DNA from: Atkinsonella hypoxylon
Taxonomy: Eukaryota > Ascomycota > Sordariomycetes > Hypocreales > Clavicipitaceae
Assembly (NCBI GenBank): GCA_000729835.1
Contig: JFHB01000018.1
Coordinates: forward strand, 219,065-283,064
Direction of reading: 5' to 3'
Length of the DNA: 64,000 nucleotides
The notes below the pieces were generated by a model. It was not told where the DNA came from and made no database searches. It saw only the letters and a program-made list of their open reading frames with translations. Below, one piece after another: positions 12,477 through 21,605 of the stretch. Positions within the stretch are counted from its first letter, which is position 1. Each line of letters begins with the position of its first letter. Made by a program: the position numbers and the translations under genes.

Positions 12477-14381
12477 CTAGTCCGATGCGCTAGCGTCATA
12501 TATATTGCTCAAATAATGTTCCCTCTGCTCTCGAGCCTGCTTTCCAATAAGTGTCCGATTCATCTCTTCGACCTCTTTGAGCATGCGCAAGAATTCGCGA
12601 CGTCGTAGACGCCTCCTGCCGATGGTGTCGAGAAGATCCTCGGGAGGCGGAGTATGGAGCAGTTCCTCTGCTGCGGGATCCGCGACCAGAATGCACGCCT
12701 TCAAGGCTTTGTACAGTGGGCCAACTGGGAGCACTACAGGTCTCTCCTTCAGCATCTCGGGATATATCCATCGCAAGGCTTCGTTGCACATCCTCGTGTC
12801 TCGGGTGGCAACAAGTACCTTGTACACAAGTTCGTAAATTTCTGTTGGCCTTCTGATGCAGTACCTTGCTGGGGCATGGAATGTATCCCAGAAACGATCC
12901 CAGGACTGTCGCATAGCGTAGGCGGTCATTAAACGCAGCGTTTGACTGTGTTCCAGTGGCTCTTGCTGCTGGCGAAGAAGATATTCCAGGTTCTCCTGAG
13001 CCCGTTTGAGCTCGGCTCCGTATGCGGGCGAATCAAGTATCGCTTCGATCAGAGTGACGAGAACGTCCTTAGACTGCACAAGCATCCCCCGCTCACCTGC
13101 TGTGGAAAGCAATCGGTCGATAATCTGCAGCCGAGTGAGAGAATCATCTTCTGTGCTGGAAGCCTCGAGCACTGCATGTATCAAGCGGTCGAGTATTTCT
13201 GGACTCATATGTGTTCCCGAAATTTGCATGTTTGTGATATGTTGCTGTAGCTCTGCAAGCTCGAAAGTATTTGCCTCGGAGTTGGCATTTTGTTCAGTTG
13301 ATGTTTCTGTGAATGTAGACGTTGTATTATCTCCAGATGAAGGACTCGTGGAGGATGTTGAATAATACCTCCTCTGCTGAGAGGCTTGTTGCATCTTTTG
13401 CCATTGGATGGCTGATTCTGTTTTCGAAAGTTGTAGTTTAGACGCCACTAATGACTCGAGTTTCTCGCCATCGTGAGGACTGTGACCCTTAATCTTCATG
13501 GTTTGTTCCAGGTTTCTCTTCAGAACTCCTTGCCATAGCGTTTCTAAGTCAAGTTCATTCCGTCGAAGCTCTGTCATGCATTGAACCACAATCGTGGACC
13601 CTGTGGGTGCTCCTCCAAACCCGGAGAACCGTCCAGTTTCATCAAAGCGAGCAGTTTCATCCGTCATAGCATCGCTTGCTCGAAAATTGACGCACACCCA
13701 ACCCGTCGATATACCGTTGTCGCCACCTGGCAGGATCGTGGTATTAGTTCCCATGAGTTTCGCCCTTTTTCGCAAGCGGCGCAACTTTGTTTTCAATTCT
13801 CCAGGGCCAATGAGCCCATCTGCTCGCGCATCAACCTTGTAGTTTCGTCGTAGCCATCGCACAAATCGGCCAGCGGCCACATGTAGATGCCGTTCACTGC
13901 GAGCGGTTGCAAACAGCATGATCAGGTTCGGTCCAAGGGCAGCTGGAGGGTCCAAATCACGCAGGTCCATGAGTGATATGTCATCGAGGCCCATATCCTC
14001 GAAAACATACTTGATCATTGGCTGTATGAGTGCTGGAGCTTCTGCAGGAGGCTTCGGGAGGTTTGGCGTGTGCAAATTCTGAAGGTGTGTAGGGGCCTCC
14101 ACTTCGAGAAACCACGGCTTTTCAATTTTTGCGCAGTTGGTCGGGTTAGGGTCACTATGGCTATGTGTTGCCTCAGAAGTCTGAGGAGCTTGTGTCGCTG
14201 GAGGACTATTCGTGCGTTTTTGGTCGGAATTGAAAAATCTAGTATTTGCTTGGGTGGTGATGCAAGGTGACCCTTGCCGCAATGTACGCAGTATGAACGG
14301 CGGCTCGGCCGTAACGGCTCTAATTATTAGTTTTCTGCATCCAGAGCACCATAATGAGGCGACTGGAGGTCGTGCAAACAT
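12477..14381 (-). CDS. ATP25: Atp25, mitochondrial ATPase synthesis protein 25 (RsfS-like domain plus C-terminal helical domain)
   Basis: Mitochondrial inner-membrane/matrix protein. In yeast, Atp25 is split after import: the C-terminal half stabilises the OLI1/ATP9 mRNA and the N-terminal half helps assemble the Atp9 ring. Here one uninterrupted exon encodes 634 aa, close to fungal Atp25 size. A basic, Arg-rich N-terminus (ATG at 14381, SLWCSGCRKLIIRAV) looks like a targeting sequence. Residues about 145-265 form the RsfS/Iojap-like fold (LIMLFATARSERHLHVAAGRF, then GWVCVNFR and the STIVVQCMTELRR region). A low-complexity Ser/Thr linker with AEQNAN-like stretches follows, then a helical C-terminus (LLQIIDRLLSTAGE, TRMCNEALRWIYPEMLKERPVVLP). 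It is transcribed away from RPO41 across about 460 bp, which suggests joint control of mitochondrial expression. Confidence 0.88.
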   Translation of the reverse strand: MFARPPVASLWCSGCRKLIIRAVTAEPPFILRTLRQGSPCITTQANTRFFNSDQKRTNSPPATQAPQTSEATHSHSDPNPTNCAKIEKPWFLEVEAPTHLQNLHTPNLPKPPAEAPALIQPMIKYVFEDMGLDDISLMDLRDLDPPAALGPNLIMLFATARSERHLHVAAGRFVRWLRRNYKVDARADGLIGPGELKTKLRRLRKRAKLMGTNTTILPGGDNGISTGWVCVNFRASDAMTDETARFDETGRFSGFGGAPTGSTIVVQCMTELRRNELDLETLWQGVLKRNLEQTMKIKGHSPHDGEKLESLVASKLQLSKTESAIQWQKMQQASQQRRYYSTSSTSPSSGDNTTSTFTETSTEQNANSEANTFELAELQQHITNMQISGTHMSPEILDRLIHAVLEASSTEDDSLTRLQIIDRLLSTAGERGMLVQSKDVLVTLIEAILDSPAYGAELKRAQENLEYLLRQQQEPLEHSQTLRLMTAYAMRQSWDRFWDTFHAPARYCIRRPTEIYELVYKVLVATRDTRMCNEALRWIYPEMLKERPVVLPVGPLYKALKACILVADPAAEELLHTPPPEDLLDTIGRRRLRRREFLRMLKEVEEMNRTLIGKQAREQREHYLSNIYDASASD

Positions 14382-14841
14382 TCTCTTCTACTGCTTGATA
14401 GGAGCATGCAGCATTTGTCTGGTTGTCCACGCTCGCACTCAAGCTTCCCAGCCTGGAAGGACTAGGACGAAGGCTTCAACTTTTTTTGCGGGTCACGTCG
14501 TTCAGGTCACGTGACAGATATCCTGGAGTGGCCAATTCCATTGCGAAATGTGAGGAGCATTGAATAACTATGGCGAAAATTTTGGACGGAGCTCTTCGCC
14601 CCCCCTATCGATTGCCTCTCTCAGCATATATTTTTTGCCCCTTCCTTCATCTTCATTCATCCGGACGATACACCCTTTCTTACCTCATCATACTTTGTTC
14701 ACTGCGGTCTTTGTTCCTGTCTTTATACATCTCTCAAGGAAAAAAAAATCAAATGCTCTAATTTGTCAAACTGTCTCAGCATCTCCTGTTGAGACCAATT
14801 TATTCTCTGTCGCATGCGCTTATCATCACCAAATCCTCACA
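14382..14841. promoter_or_regulatory. Divergent promoter shared by ATP25 and RPO41
   Basis: This 460-bp stretch separates two nuclear genes for mitochondrial gene expression that are transcribed in opposite directions. It holds a palindromic GTCACGTGAC element at about 14507-14516 (bHLH/CBF1-type core), a CCAAT element near 14533, and pyrimidine-rich leader sequence before the RPO41 ATG. That these sites act on both genes is inference. Confidence 0.5.
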
Positions 14842-17800
14842 ATGTTCAGTCGGCCTACACGGAGCAGTCTGCTTGCTCAGCGAGCCGCCGTAACGAAGTC
14901 TCTTCACTGTGCATCTAGACTCTCTTGTGTGTCACAACCGCACTTTTCACTGCGAGGTCGAAGATCGTTGGTAACTAGGCAATTTCGACCGTGGCGCCGG
15001 CGTGAGCTTGGAGACAGCATGAGCCAGTATCTCCACGAGCGAAGTTTGGCTACTGCAGTCAGTGATGTCAGTCTCGATGGACTGCTCTATGATCGCCTCC
15101 CTGATGCTGCCCTCCCGCCTTTTCAACCACAATCGCTTCAACAACATAGCTTCCGTGCCTTGAAATATCCCGCTCCGTTGACGATACCCGAACCCGGCCC
15201 TCCCAAAGCCGCTACCAAGATTAATACCTATGGTATCCCGGGAGACACAGAGGACATGCTGCCCGTTTTCGATGCATGCATTCGAGTCGGTAAGCTCGAC
15301 AGAGCTGCGTTGGTATTGAAGAGGTTCAATATAATGGGTACATTGTCTGGCGAGGAACGCATCCTTCTCCACAACAAGTACCTGCGCACTTCGCTACTGC
15401 AAATGCGCACAAGTCCTGATCGACGTCAAGCTGAGCAACTTCACACATGGTACGAACTGCAAATACGAAGCAAAGGGTTGCCCCATACAGCCGAAACAAT
15501 TGCATGTATGCTCAAGGCATCTCTTTTGTCCGAACGAGGGCCGAGGTTACATCGACTCGTGAAGAGATATATGGGAATGGCACCGGGCGAATCCGGTCTT
15601 CGAGTGCTCACCATGGCTGACATCTTGAGCGATCAAGACTTAGCTGTAATCACTGACATTTGCCCCACATATAACTTTACCATGGAAGAAGATGATTTTG
15701 TTGATCCATCAAAAACAATTGGCGCGGAGTTTGAGCTGGGAGAATCAGATAAATTCACTGAAGAAACAGCAACATCTTTGCCCTCCGAGGAATCAGAGCT
15801 TGTTGAAACGCCGCAACGAGGCGACGGGCTGTCATCGTTAAAGCAAGGATTACGATTACTTAACAATTTGCAAGACGTTGACATGTCAAAAATGACAAGT
15901 GCTGATCGACACGAAATTCAGCTCGAGCTCGAACGTGACTCCATCGGATGTGCTATTCAGAGATGGAGGCAGGCTAACAAGGACATGCAGAGAATGGGTA
16001 TCAATACAGCTCTCAGCCCTTCGTCAGCTGAAGCTTCTTTGTCCCAACACATGGCTAGATGGCTTGATGCCATGGAGAGGAGACTCAAAGAGGAACTTAT
16101 ACTAGTCGAGACATCGGAGAATAAGACAACGAAGTCCGATCAAGATCTCGAACGATGCATGTATGGTCCATTGATTCAGCAAGCCGAGCCCGCGCGACTT
16201 GCGGCTATCACTATTCTGTCCGTTCTTAATCTTGGCGCTATCCAGGGCGTGGATAAAGGCATCATTGTGAGCCGTGTTATCACAAATGTAGCCAAGCTCG
16301 TCCAAGAGGATATTGAAATGCAACGGAGAGGCAAGTCAGAGAAGACAAGGGGGCGTTCCAGAGTCACCTTTACGGCACCCACCCCATCGCCAAACAAAAA
16401 TGATGCAAATACTCAACCAGAATCCACACGCATGATTCTCGAATCACCCGAAACAGCCCACAATTTGGAGGAGGCGACACGGAAGCCTTGGTCCATGCTA
16501 ATCAGAGCCCAAGTCGGTTCTGTCTTATTAAAGCTTTTGATCGAAACTGCTAAGGTCAAGGTGACCACCCAGCATTCTGTCACGAATGAGAATGTCAGTC
16601 AATTACAACCGGCTTTCACCCACCTCCAACAGCCTCGAAAAGGCAAGAAGCTCGGTGTACTATATCTTAATTCTCAGCTGCTGGAGCAAATGAAGAGAGA
16701 ACCTGTAGGCGACTTTATTGCCAAGCACCTTCCGATGATTATAGAGCCCAAGCCGTGGCGACGAATCAATGTAGGCGGATTCCTCGAGAGCAAGACGTCG
16801 CTGGTGCGAGTCAAGCCGGGCGATGTGGAACAGAAGTTGTACACAAATGCCGCTATTCAGAGTGGTGACATGAAGCAAGTATTCAAGGGACTTGATGTGC
16901 TTGGAAAGACTGCATGGCAGATCAATAAGAATGTCCTAAAGGTCATGACAGAAGCTTGGAATTCAGGAGAAGAGATTGCCAATATGCCGCCACTGAACCC
17001 CGACTTCGAAATCCCTCGCGAGCCTGACTCCTCCGCCGATCCCTTGACGAGGAAGGCTTGGATCCGTGCCGTGAAAGTGATTGAGAATGAGCGATCTGCA
17101 ATGCATTCGCAAAGATGTTACATGAACCTCCAATTGGAAGTTGCGCGAACATTCAGGAATCAAACGATATATTTCCCACACAATGTCGACTACCGAGGGA
17201 GAGCCTACCCGATTCCAACGTATCTTAATCACATGGGAGCAGACCACACCAGAGCTATTTTGAAATTTGCGCGCGGTAAGGAGTTAGGGGCTCGAGGATT
17301 GCGTTGGCTCAAGATTCACCTCGCCAACCTGTATGGCTTGGACAAATCTAGCTTTGATGAGCGTGAAGCGTTCGCAAACGACAATCTCGCCAACATTGTT
17401 GATTCTGCCACGAACCCACTGAATGGAAGTCGATGGTGGCTGAAGGCCGAGGATCCCTGGCAGTGTCTGGCGGCATGTTTCGAATTGAAAGCAGCGTTGG
17501 ACCTCCCGGATCCCACCAAGTTTGTGTCACAGTTGCCTGTTCACCAAGATGGTACTTGTAACGGCCTGCAACATTATGCCGCCTTAGGTGGCGATACTTG
17601 GGGAGCGAAACAAGTCAACTTGGAACCAGGTGACCGTCCCGCAGATGTCTACTCAGCCGTTGCGGATCTGGTCAAGAAGGCAATCAATGACGACGCGGGA
17701 AAGAATAACAGATTCGCGCAAGTTCTTCAAGGTAAAGTTACCAGAAAGGTTGTCAAACAGACGGTAATGACCAATGTATATGGAGTTACCTTCTCTGGTG

Positions 17801-19136
17801 CTAAGAAGCAGGTCTGCAAACAGATTGATGCACTGTACCCTAATCTGGGCAAAGAATGTGGAATCCCTAATCTGTTGCTTTCCACATACATTGCCAAGCA
17901 CATCTTCAAGGCGCTTGCCACAATGTTTCGTGGCGCTCATAACATTCAGGACTGGCTTGGCGAGGTTGGTAGTCGGGTTTGTCGCGCTCTAACTCCAGCC
18001 CAGCTTCAGCAGATCGCAGACAGCTACTCCGGCGTCAAAGCTGAGGACGGAGGCAAAGGCAGGAAAAGTAAGAAGACGACTAGCTCCAGCAAGTCTGGTT
18101 TTGAGGAGCTCACCCAGCAATTTCGCTCCTCGGTCGTTTGGACGACACCTCTTCGCATGCCCGTTGTGCAACCTTATCGCAAGAGCAATACAAGAGAAGT
18201 CAGAACTTGCCTCCAGTCCGTTGTCTATCCTGTCAGTGACCAAACGGACCCGGTCAATCGCAGAAAGCAGCTTCAAGGTTTCCCGCCTAATTTTATCCAC
18301 TCTTTGGATGCAAGCCACATGCTTCTCTCTGCTTTGCAGTGTTACGAAAAGGATCTCAACTTCGCGGCGGTTCATGACTCGTTCTGGACGCACGCGGCTG
18401 ATATAGACACCATGAACAGCGTCTTACGGGAGGCATTTATCCAAATTCACGAGGAAGACGTCGTTGGTCGACTTGCCAAGGAGTTTGAGGCACGACACAA
18501 AGGCTCCCTGTATTTGTCTTATATCGACCCTTCCTCTCCCATTGCTATAAAGATCAAAGAGTTACGCAAGAAGAGCAAATTGTCGCCGAAAGAGGAGTTG
18601 CTGTTAGAACACAAGCGCAACACTCTTCGACTTTCAGGAAACCCATGGGATCTAGAGGCCGCGAAACAAATCATCACGCCTGCATCTGTGTACGAAGAGA
18701 TGTCTGGAGCAGAAGCCGATGTGGAGATCAAGGAAGACGCCAAAGGCTTGGGTCTCGGCGAAATATCTGCAAGTGAAGTCGATGACGTGGCTGCCATGGT
18801 CGAAGCGGATGGAATGTGCGGAGAGGATGAAGATAATATGTCTCATGAAGAGCAGGATCCGCTGCATGAAAGCTTCATGGAAGGCATGAATACGAAGATT
18901 TTTGAGTCTTGCATGTTGGAACGGAAGAAGACAGCCTCTAGCTCATCGAAACGAGGCACCCCAGTCCCAGTGTGGTTACCGCTTACAATTCCTGCGGTCC
19001 CCAAAAAGGTAAGATTTTCACCTTCAATGAATAGTTCGTCCAATAATGAGACACAGACCTAATTTTTTTTCTTTTTTTTTTCAAGGGTGACTTTGACGTT
19101 ACACGTCTCCGCGAAAGTCAATATTTCTTTTCCTGA
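14842..19136 (+). CDS. RPO41: Mitochondrial DNA-directed RNA polymerase (single-subunit, T7-like)
   Basis: Transcribes the mitochondrial genome. Exons 14842-19008 and 19086-19136 give 1405 aa. The last intron (GTAAGATTTT to TTTTCAAG) is needed to create the conserved C-terminus ending FDVTRLRESQYFFS; the aromatic C-terminal end is a hallmark of T7-family polymerases. The first ATG in a long open frame is at 14842 and starts a basic, hydroxylated presequence (MFSRPTRSSLLAQRAAVTKS). The N-terminal third is PPR/linker-like. Palm and fingers motifs are intact: motif A DGTCNGLQHYAALGGD (about residue 900), motif B KVVKQTVMTNVYG (about 970), and motif C AVHDSFWTHA (about 1176). An unusual Lys/Ser-rich insert (EDGGKGRKSKKTTSSSKSG) sits between motifs B and C. 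All catalytic aspartates and the motif B lysine are present. Confidence 0.95.
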
Positions 19137-19702
19137 AACGCACAGTCAAAGTTAGTATTCTGCGTTGTATACTTGAAATCCCTGTATAAAAAGAGGTGGC
19201 ACATATGGCTCTGGGAGCAATTTCTTGGTCATTTTTGACATGCGCTTAGCGATCACATTGTACTTTGGGAAGCATTCACATGGCGTACTGAGTATTGGGG
19301 CTTATTTTTCTTCTGAGAAGCAAGGAGTGAAGCTGGGATGGGTGAGATCTAGTGGTGCGGTATTGTATATCATCGATAGAATGCGTTATACATGTAGACG
19401 TGGGATATATGTGCTTCATAACTAGAACTAGAGCATATTGCGCTATGATAAGAGAAAGTGAAGATGAAATGATGTGGGTTTTCCATGCGCAAAGCTGAAG
19501 CGAATGGAGAGCACGGATGTTCGTGGAGAACAATGATGTAGTGGTTACGTATAGTGAGGGTGCGGTATTTTGTCCATGTTATTGTGTTGGCCCTGCCTGG
19601 TATCTATGAAGACTTTTATATAAAGTAACATGAAACATAGCACATCATTATTGACCAAAATCCTTGGATACATAGCTGCATGTTTCTATGCCGCTACATG
19701 AA
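19137..19702. other. Convergent intergenic region
   Basis: 3' flanks of RPO41 and the Arc1-like gene. It is AT-rich, with TATA/AATAAA-like words but no coding signal. Confidence 0.5.
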
Positions 19703-20899
19703 CTATCGCACAGCGGCGCCTTTCAGAGACTGAACAGTGCAAACACCACCACTCTCAGTAACCAATTTACCAATGTCCTTCTTATCCAGCTTCTCCACAA
19801 CACCAGCGTCGAACACAACCTCCAGGTTCTCGTTTGTCGTAAACCCAGGCTGAAAGGTCTCCCAAATCTTCTTCTTGGGATTGAGGACACCCTCCGGTTC
19901 GCCGGCCCAGCCCTCGAAGAACACACGGTCACCAGCCTTGGCGCCTTCAGGAGGGGCAACCAGCTCGACGGGACCCTTGTCCTCGTCAACCTCACCCTCC
20001 TTTACCTTGGGCGACGCAGCCAGAACCATGGCACATGACTTGACGCCCCGCATCTTGACGGGCTTGAGGTTGCACACGACGACGACTTTGCGACCTTGCA
20101 TCTCCTCAAGTGGAACAAGGCCGTTGAGTCCGGAGCAGACGGTTCGGCAGACTTGGCCCTCGTATTCGACGTAGTCTTCGTTTCCGGCTGGGTCGCCCAT
20201 AGCGATGGTGGAGACGTAAAGTGAGTCAGCATCGGGGTGGTTGATAGCTTTCAGGATGTGGCCGACGCGCAGGTCGATGAGGCAAGGGGAGAGGGGACCA
20301 GTTGCGGGAGCAGCCTTTTGCGGCTTGGGCGCTTTCTCTTTCTTCTCCTTCTTGGGCTTGTCGTCTCCCACGGCGGCAGAAGCAGCGCCCTTGACCTGGT
20401 CGACCTTCTCCTTGATCTTCCCTTTGGTGCGATCGACGAGGGAAGCGTTCTTGTTGGCGCCGGCGGAACCACCTGTGGCGGTGGCAGCAGCCTTCTCCTT
20501 CTTCAAACGCTCCTTCTCGGCCTTGGCGTCGACGGGTGGCTTGACGTATTGGACGTCATCTTGATCAACGGCGAACTTCTGGTCGTCCTTGAGATCGAGG
20601 CCGAAGAGAGGAGAGCTCTGGACAAAGTCAAGATGGCGGACAATGTGGGGGTGGCCCTTCTCGCCTGTTCGCTCGGCGGGCGACCATTTTGCAACGACGG
20701 GGGACAAGGTCTCGTAGATGGCGACGTCGGCCTTGGAAGGTTTGCTGCCGAGGAGGGTGGTTCGGCTGGCGAGGTGGCTGTTGAGGGTTTCCAGAATGGA
20801 GGCCTTGTCGTCGCTTGACCTGAGGCGCTCAGAGGTGGTGAGCCACTGCTGGATCTCGGCCTCCTCGGTGGGAGTGTAGCTTTGGTGTGCGAAGGCCAT
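19703..20899 (-). CDS. ARC1: Arc1/EMAP-II-type tRNA-binding protein (aminoacyl-tRNA synthetase cofactor)
   Basis: tRNA-binding cofactor of the Arc1/AIMP1 family. In yeast, Arc1 bridges methionyl- and glutamyl-tRNA synthetases in the cytoplasm. Single exon, 398 aa, ATG at 20899 (MAFAHQSYTP); an upstream in-frame TTG is not used as a start. Residues 1 to about 115 resemble the GST-C-like N-terminus (SKADVAIYETLSPVVAKW). Residues about 120-200 are a Lys/Ala-rich linker with heptad-like basic stretches (KAEKERLKKEKAAA, KKEKKEKAPKPQ). From about residue 205 comes the EMAP-II OB-fold: CLIDLRVGHI, HPDADSLYVSTI, VVVVCNLKPVKMRGVKS and the AMVLAASPK turn. The length matches Arc1 orthologues. A fused synthetase domain is absent, so it is a cofactor rather than an enzyme. 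Confidence 0.88.
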   Translation of the reverse strand: MAFAHQSYTPTEEAEIQQWLTTSERLRSSDDKASILETLNSHLASRTTLLGSKPSKADVAIYETLSPVVAKWSPAERTGEKGHPHIVRHLDFVQSSPLFGLDLKDDQKFAVDQDDVQYVKPPVDAKAEKERLKKEKAAATATGGSAGANKNASLVDRTKGKIKEKVDQVKGAASAAVGDDKPKKEKKEKAPKPQKAAPATGPLSPCLIDLRVGHILKAINHPDADSLYVSTIAMGDPAGNEDYVEYEGQVCRTVCSGLNGLVPLEEMQGRKVVVVCNLKPVKMRGVKSCAMVLAASPKVKEGEVDEDKGPVELVAPPEGAKAGDRVFFEGWAGEPEGVLNPKKKIWETFQPGFTTNENLEVVFDAGVVEKLDKKDIGKLVTESGGVCTVQSLKGAAVR

Positions 20900-21605
20900 C
20901 TTGGTCAATTGACGGGTGGGGAGAGGAGAGAGGGCCCTGATGGTGGGACGTAAGGCACGGAGGGGAAACAGTTTCGAGAAGTGTAGGAAGCCCGCCTTTT
21001 CGGGGGAGGCTTCTTCTTATCGGGAGGGGTGGGTTTTTGGAGTTTGTGACCGAAGTCTACGAAGTGTATGTATGTACGGAGTAACTAGGGGCGGGATATA
21101 ATTTGTGTGAGCAAATTGGGTAAGTTGGGTGCGGCTTAGTCATGTCTGGCATTCAACCCCTGTCTGAGTCCGGGATCCATTAACGCGTCAGGAAGCGACC
21201 GCTCACGTGACTGCGCATCCGAGTCGCGTGTCTGTGCGTCATGAACTTTCCAAAAGGCTGCGCGTGTTTCTGAAATGACTCGCCGTCATACATTTTGCAC
21301 AAAGCAAAAAGTCACCTCTCCTTTACTAGACTCTCACTTTGTTTTTCATGGGAGGCAGGGCTGCAAGTGGCAACATAGACTTGATTGCATTTCGATTTCT
21401 CTCATTTACATTTACACACCAAGCATATATCTATAGATAGATTTCTTCCTTACTAGTCCGTGAATTGGCCATTCCCGTTACGATCGCCACTCTTGATCTT
21501 ACCACGTCACATCGCAACTGTCGAGACAATTGCATCCACCAACGCCAACCCGCCGATCTGGACTCTTATCAGAATACTTCCAACTTTGTAATCGGCAATT
21601 TTGCC
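20900..21605. other. Divergent promoter region (Arc1-like gene / LSH-type remodeller)
   Basis: No gene is present. It contains CACGTGACTGCG near 21205, a G+A-rich stretch around 20915-21040, and pyrimidine-rich leader sequence before the ATG at 21606. Confidence 0.45.

Noticed and set aside
14560..14841. N-terminal extension of the mitochondrial RNA polymerase frame by 94 residues.
   Set aside because: It would need a non-ATG start, reads as low-complexity leader sequence, and lacks homology; the ATG at 14842 begins a typical presequence.
20237..20818. A 193-codon plus-strand frame opposite the Arc1-like gene.
   Set aside because: It is Leu/Gly/Val-rich and exactly antisense to the Lys/Ala-rich linker and EMAP-II region; typical shadow frame.
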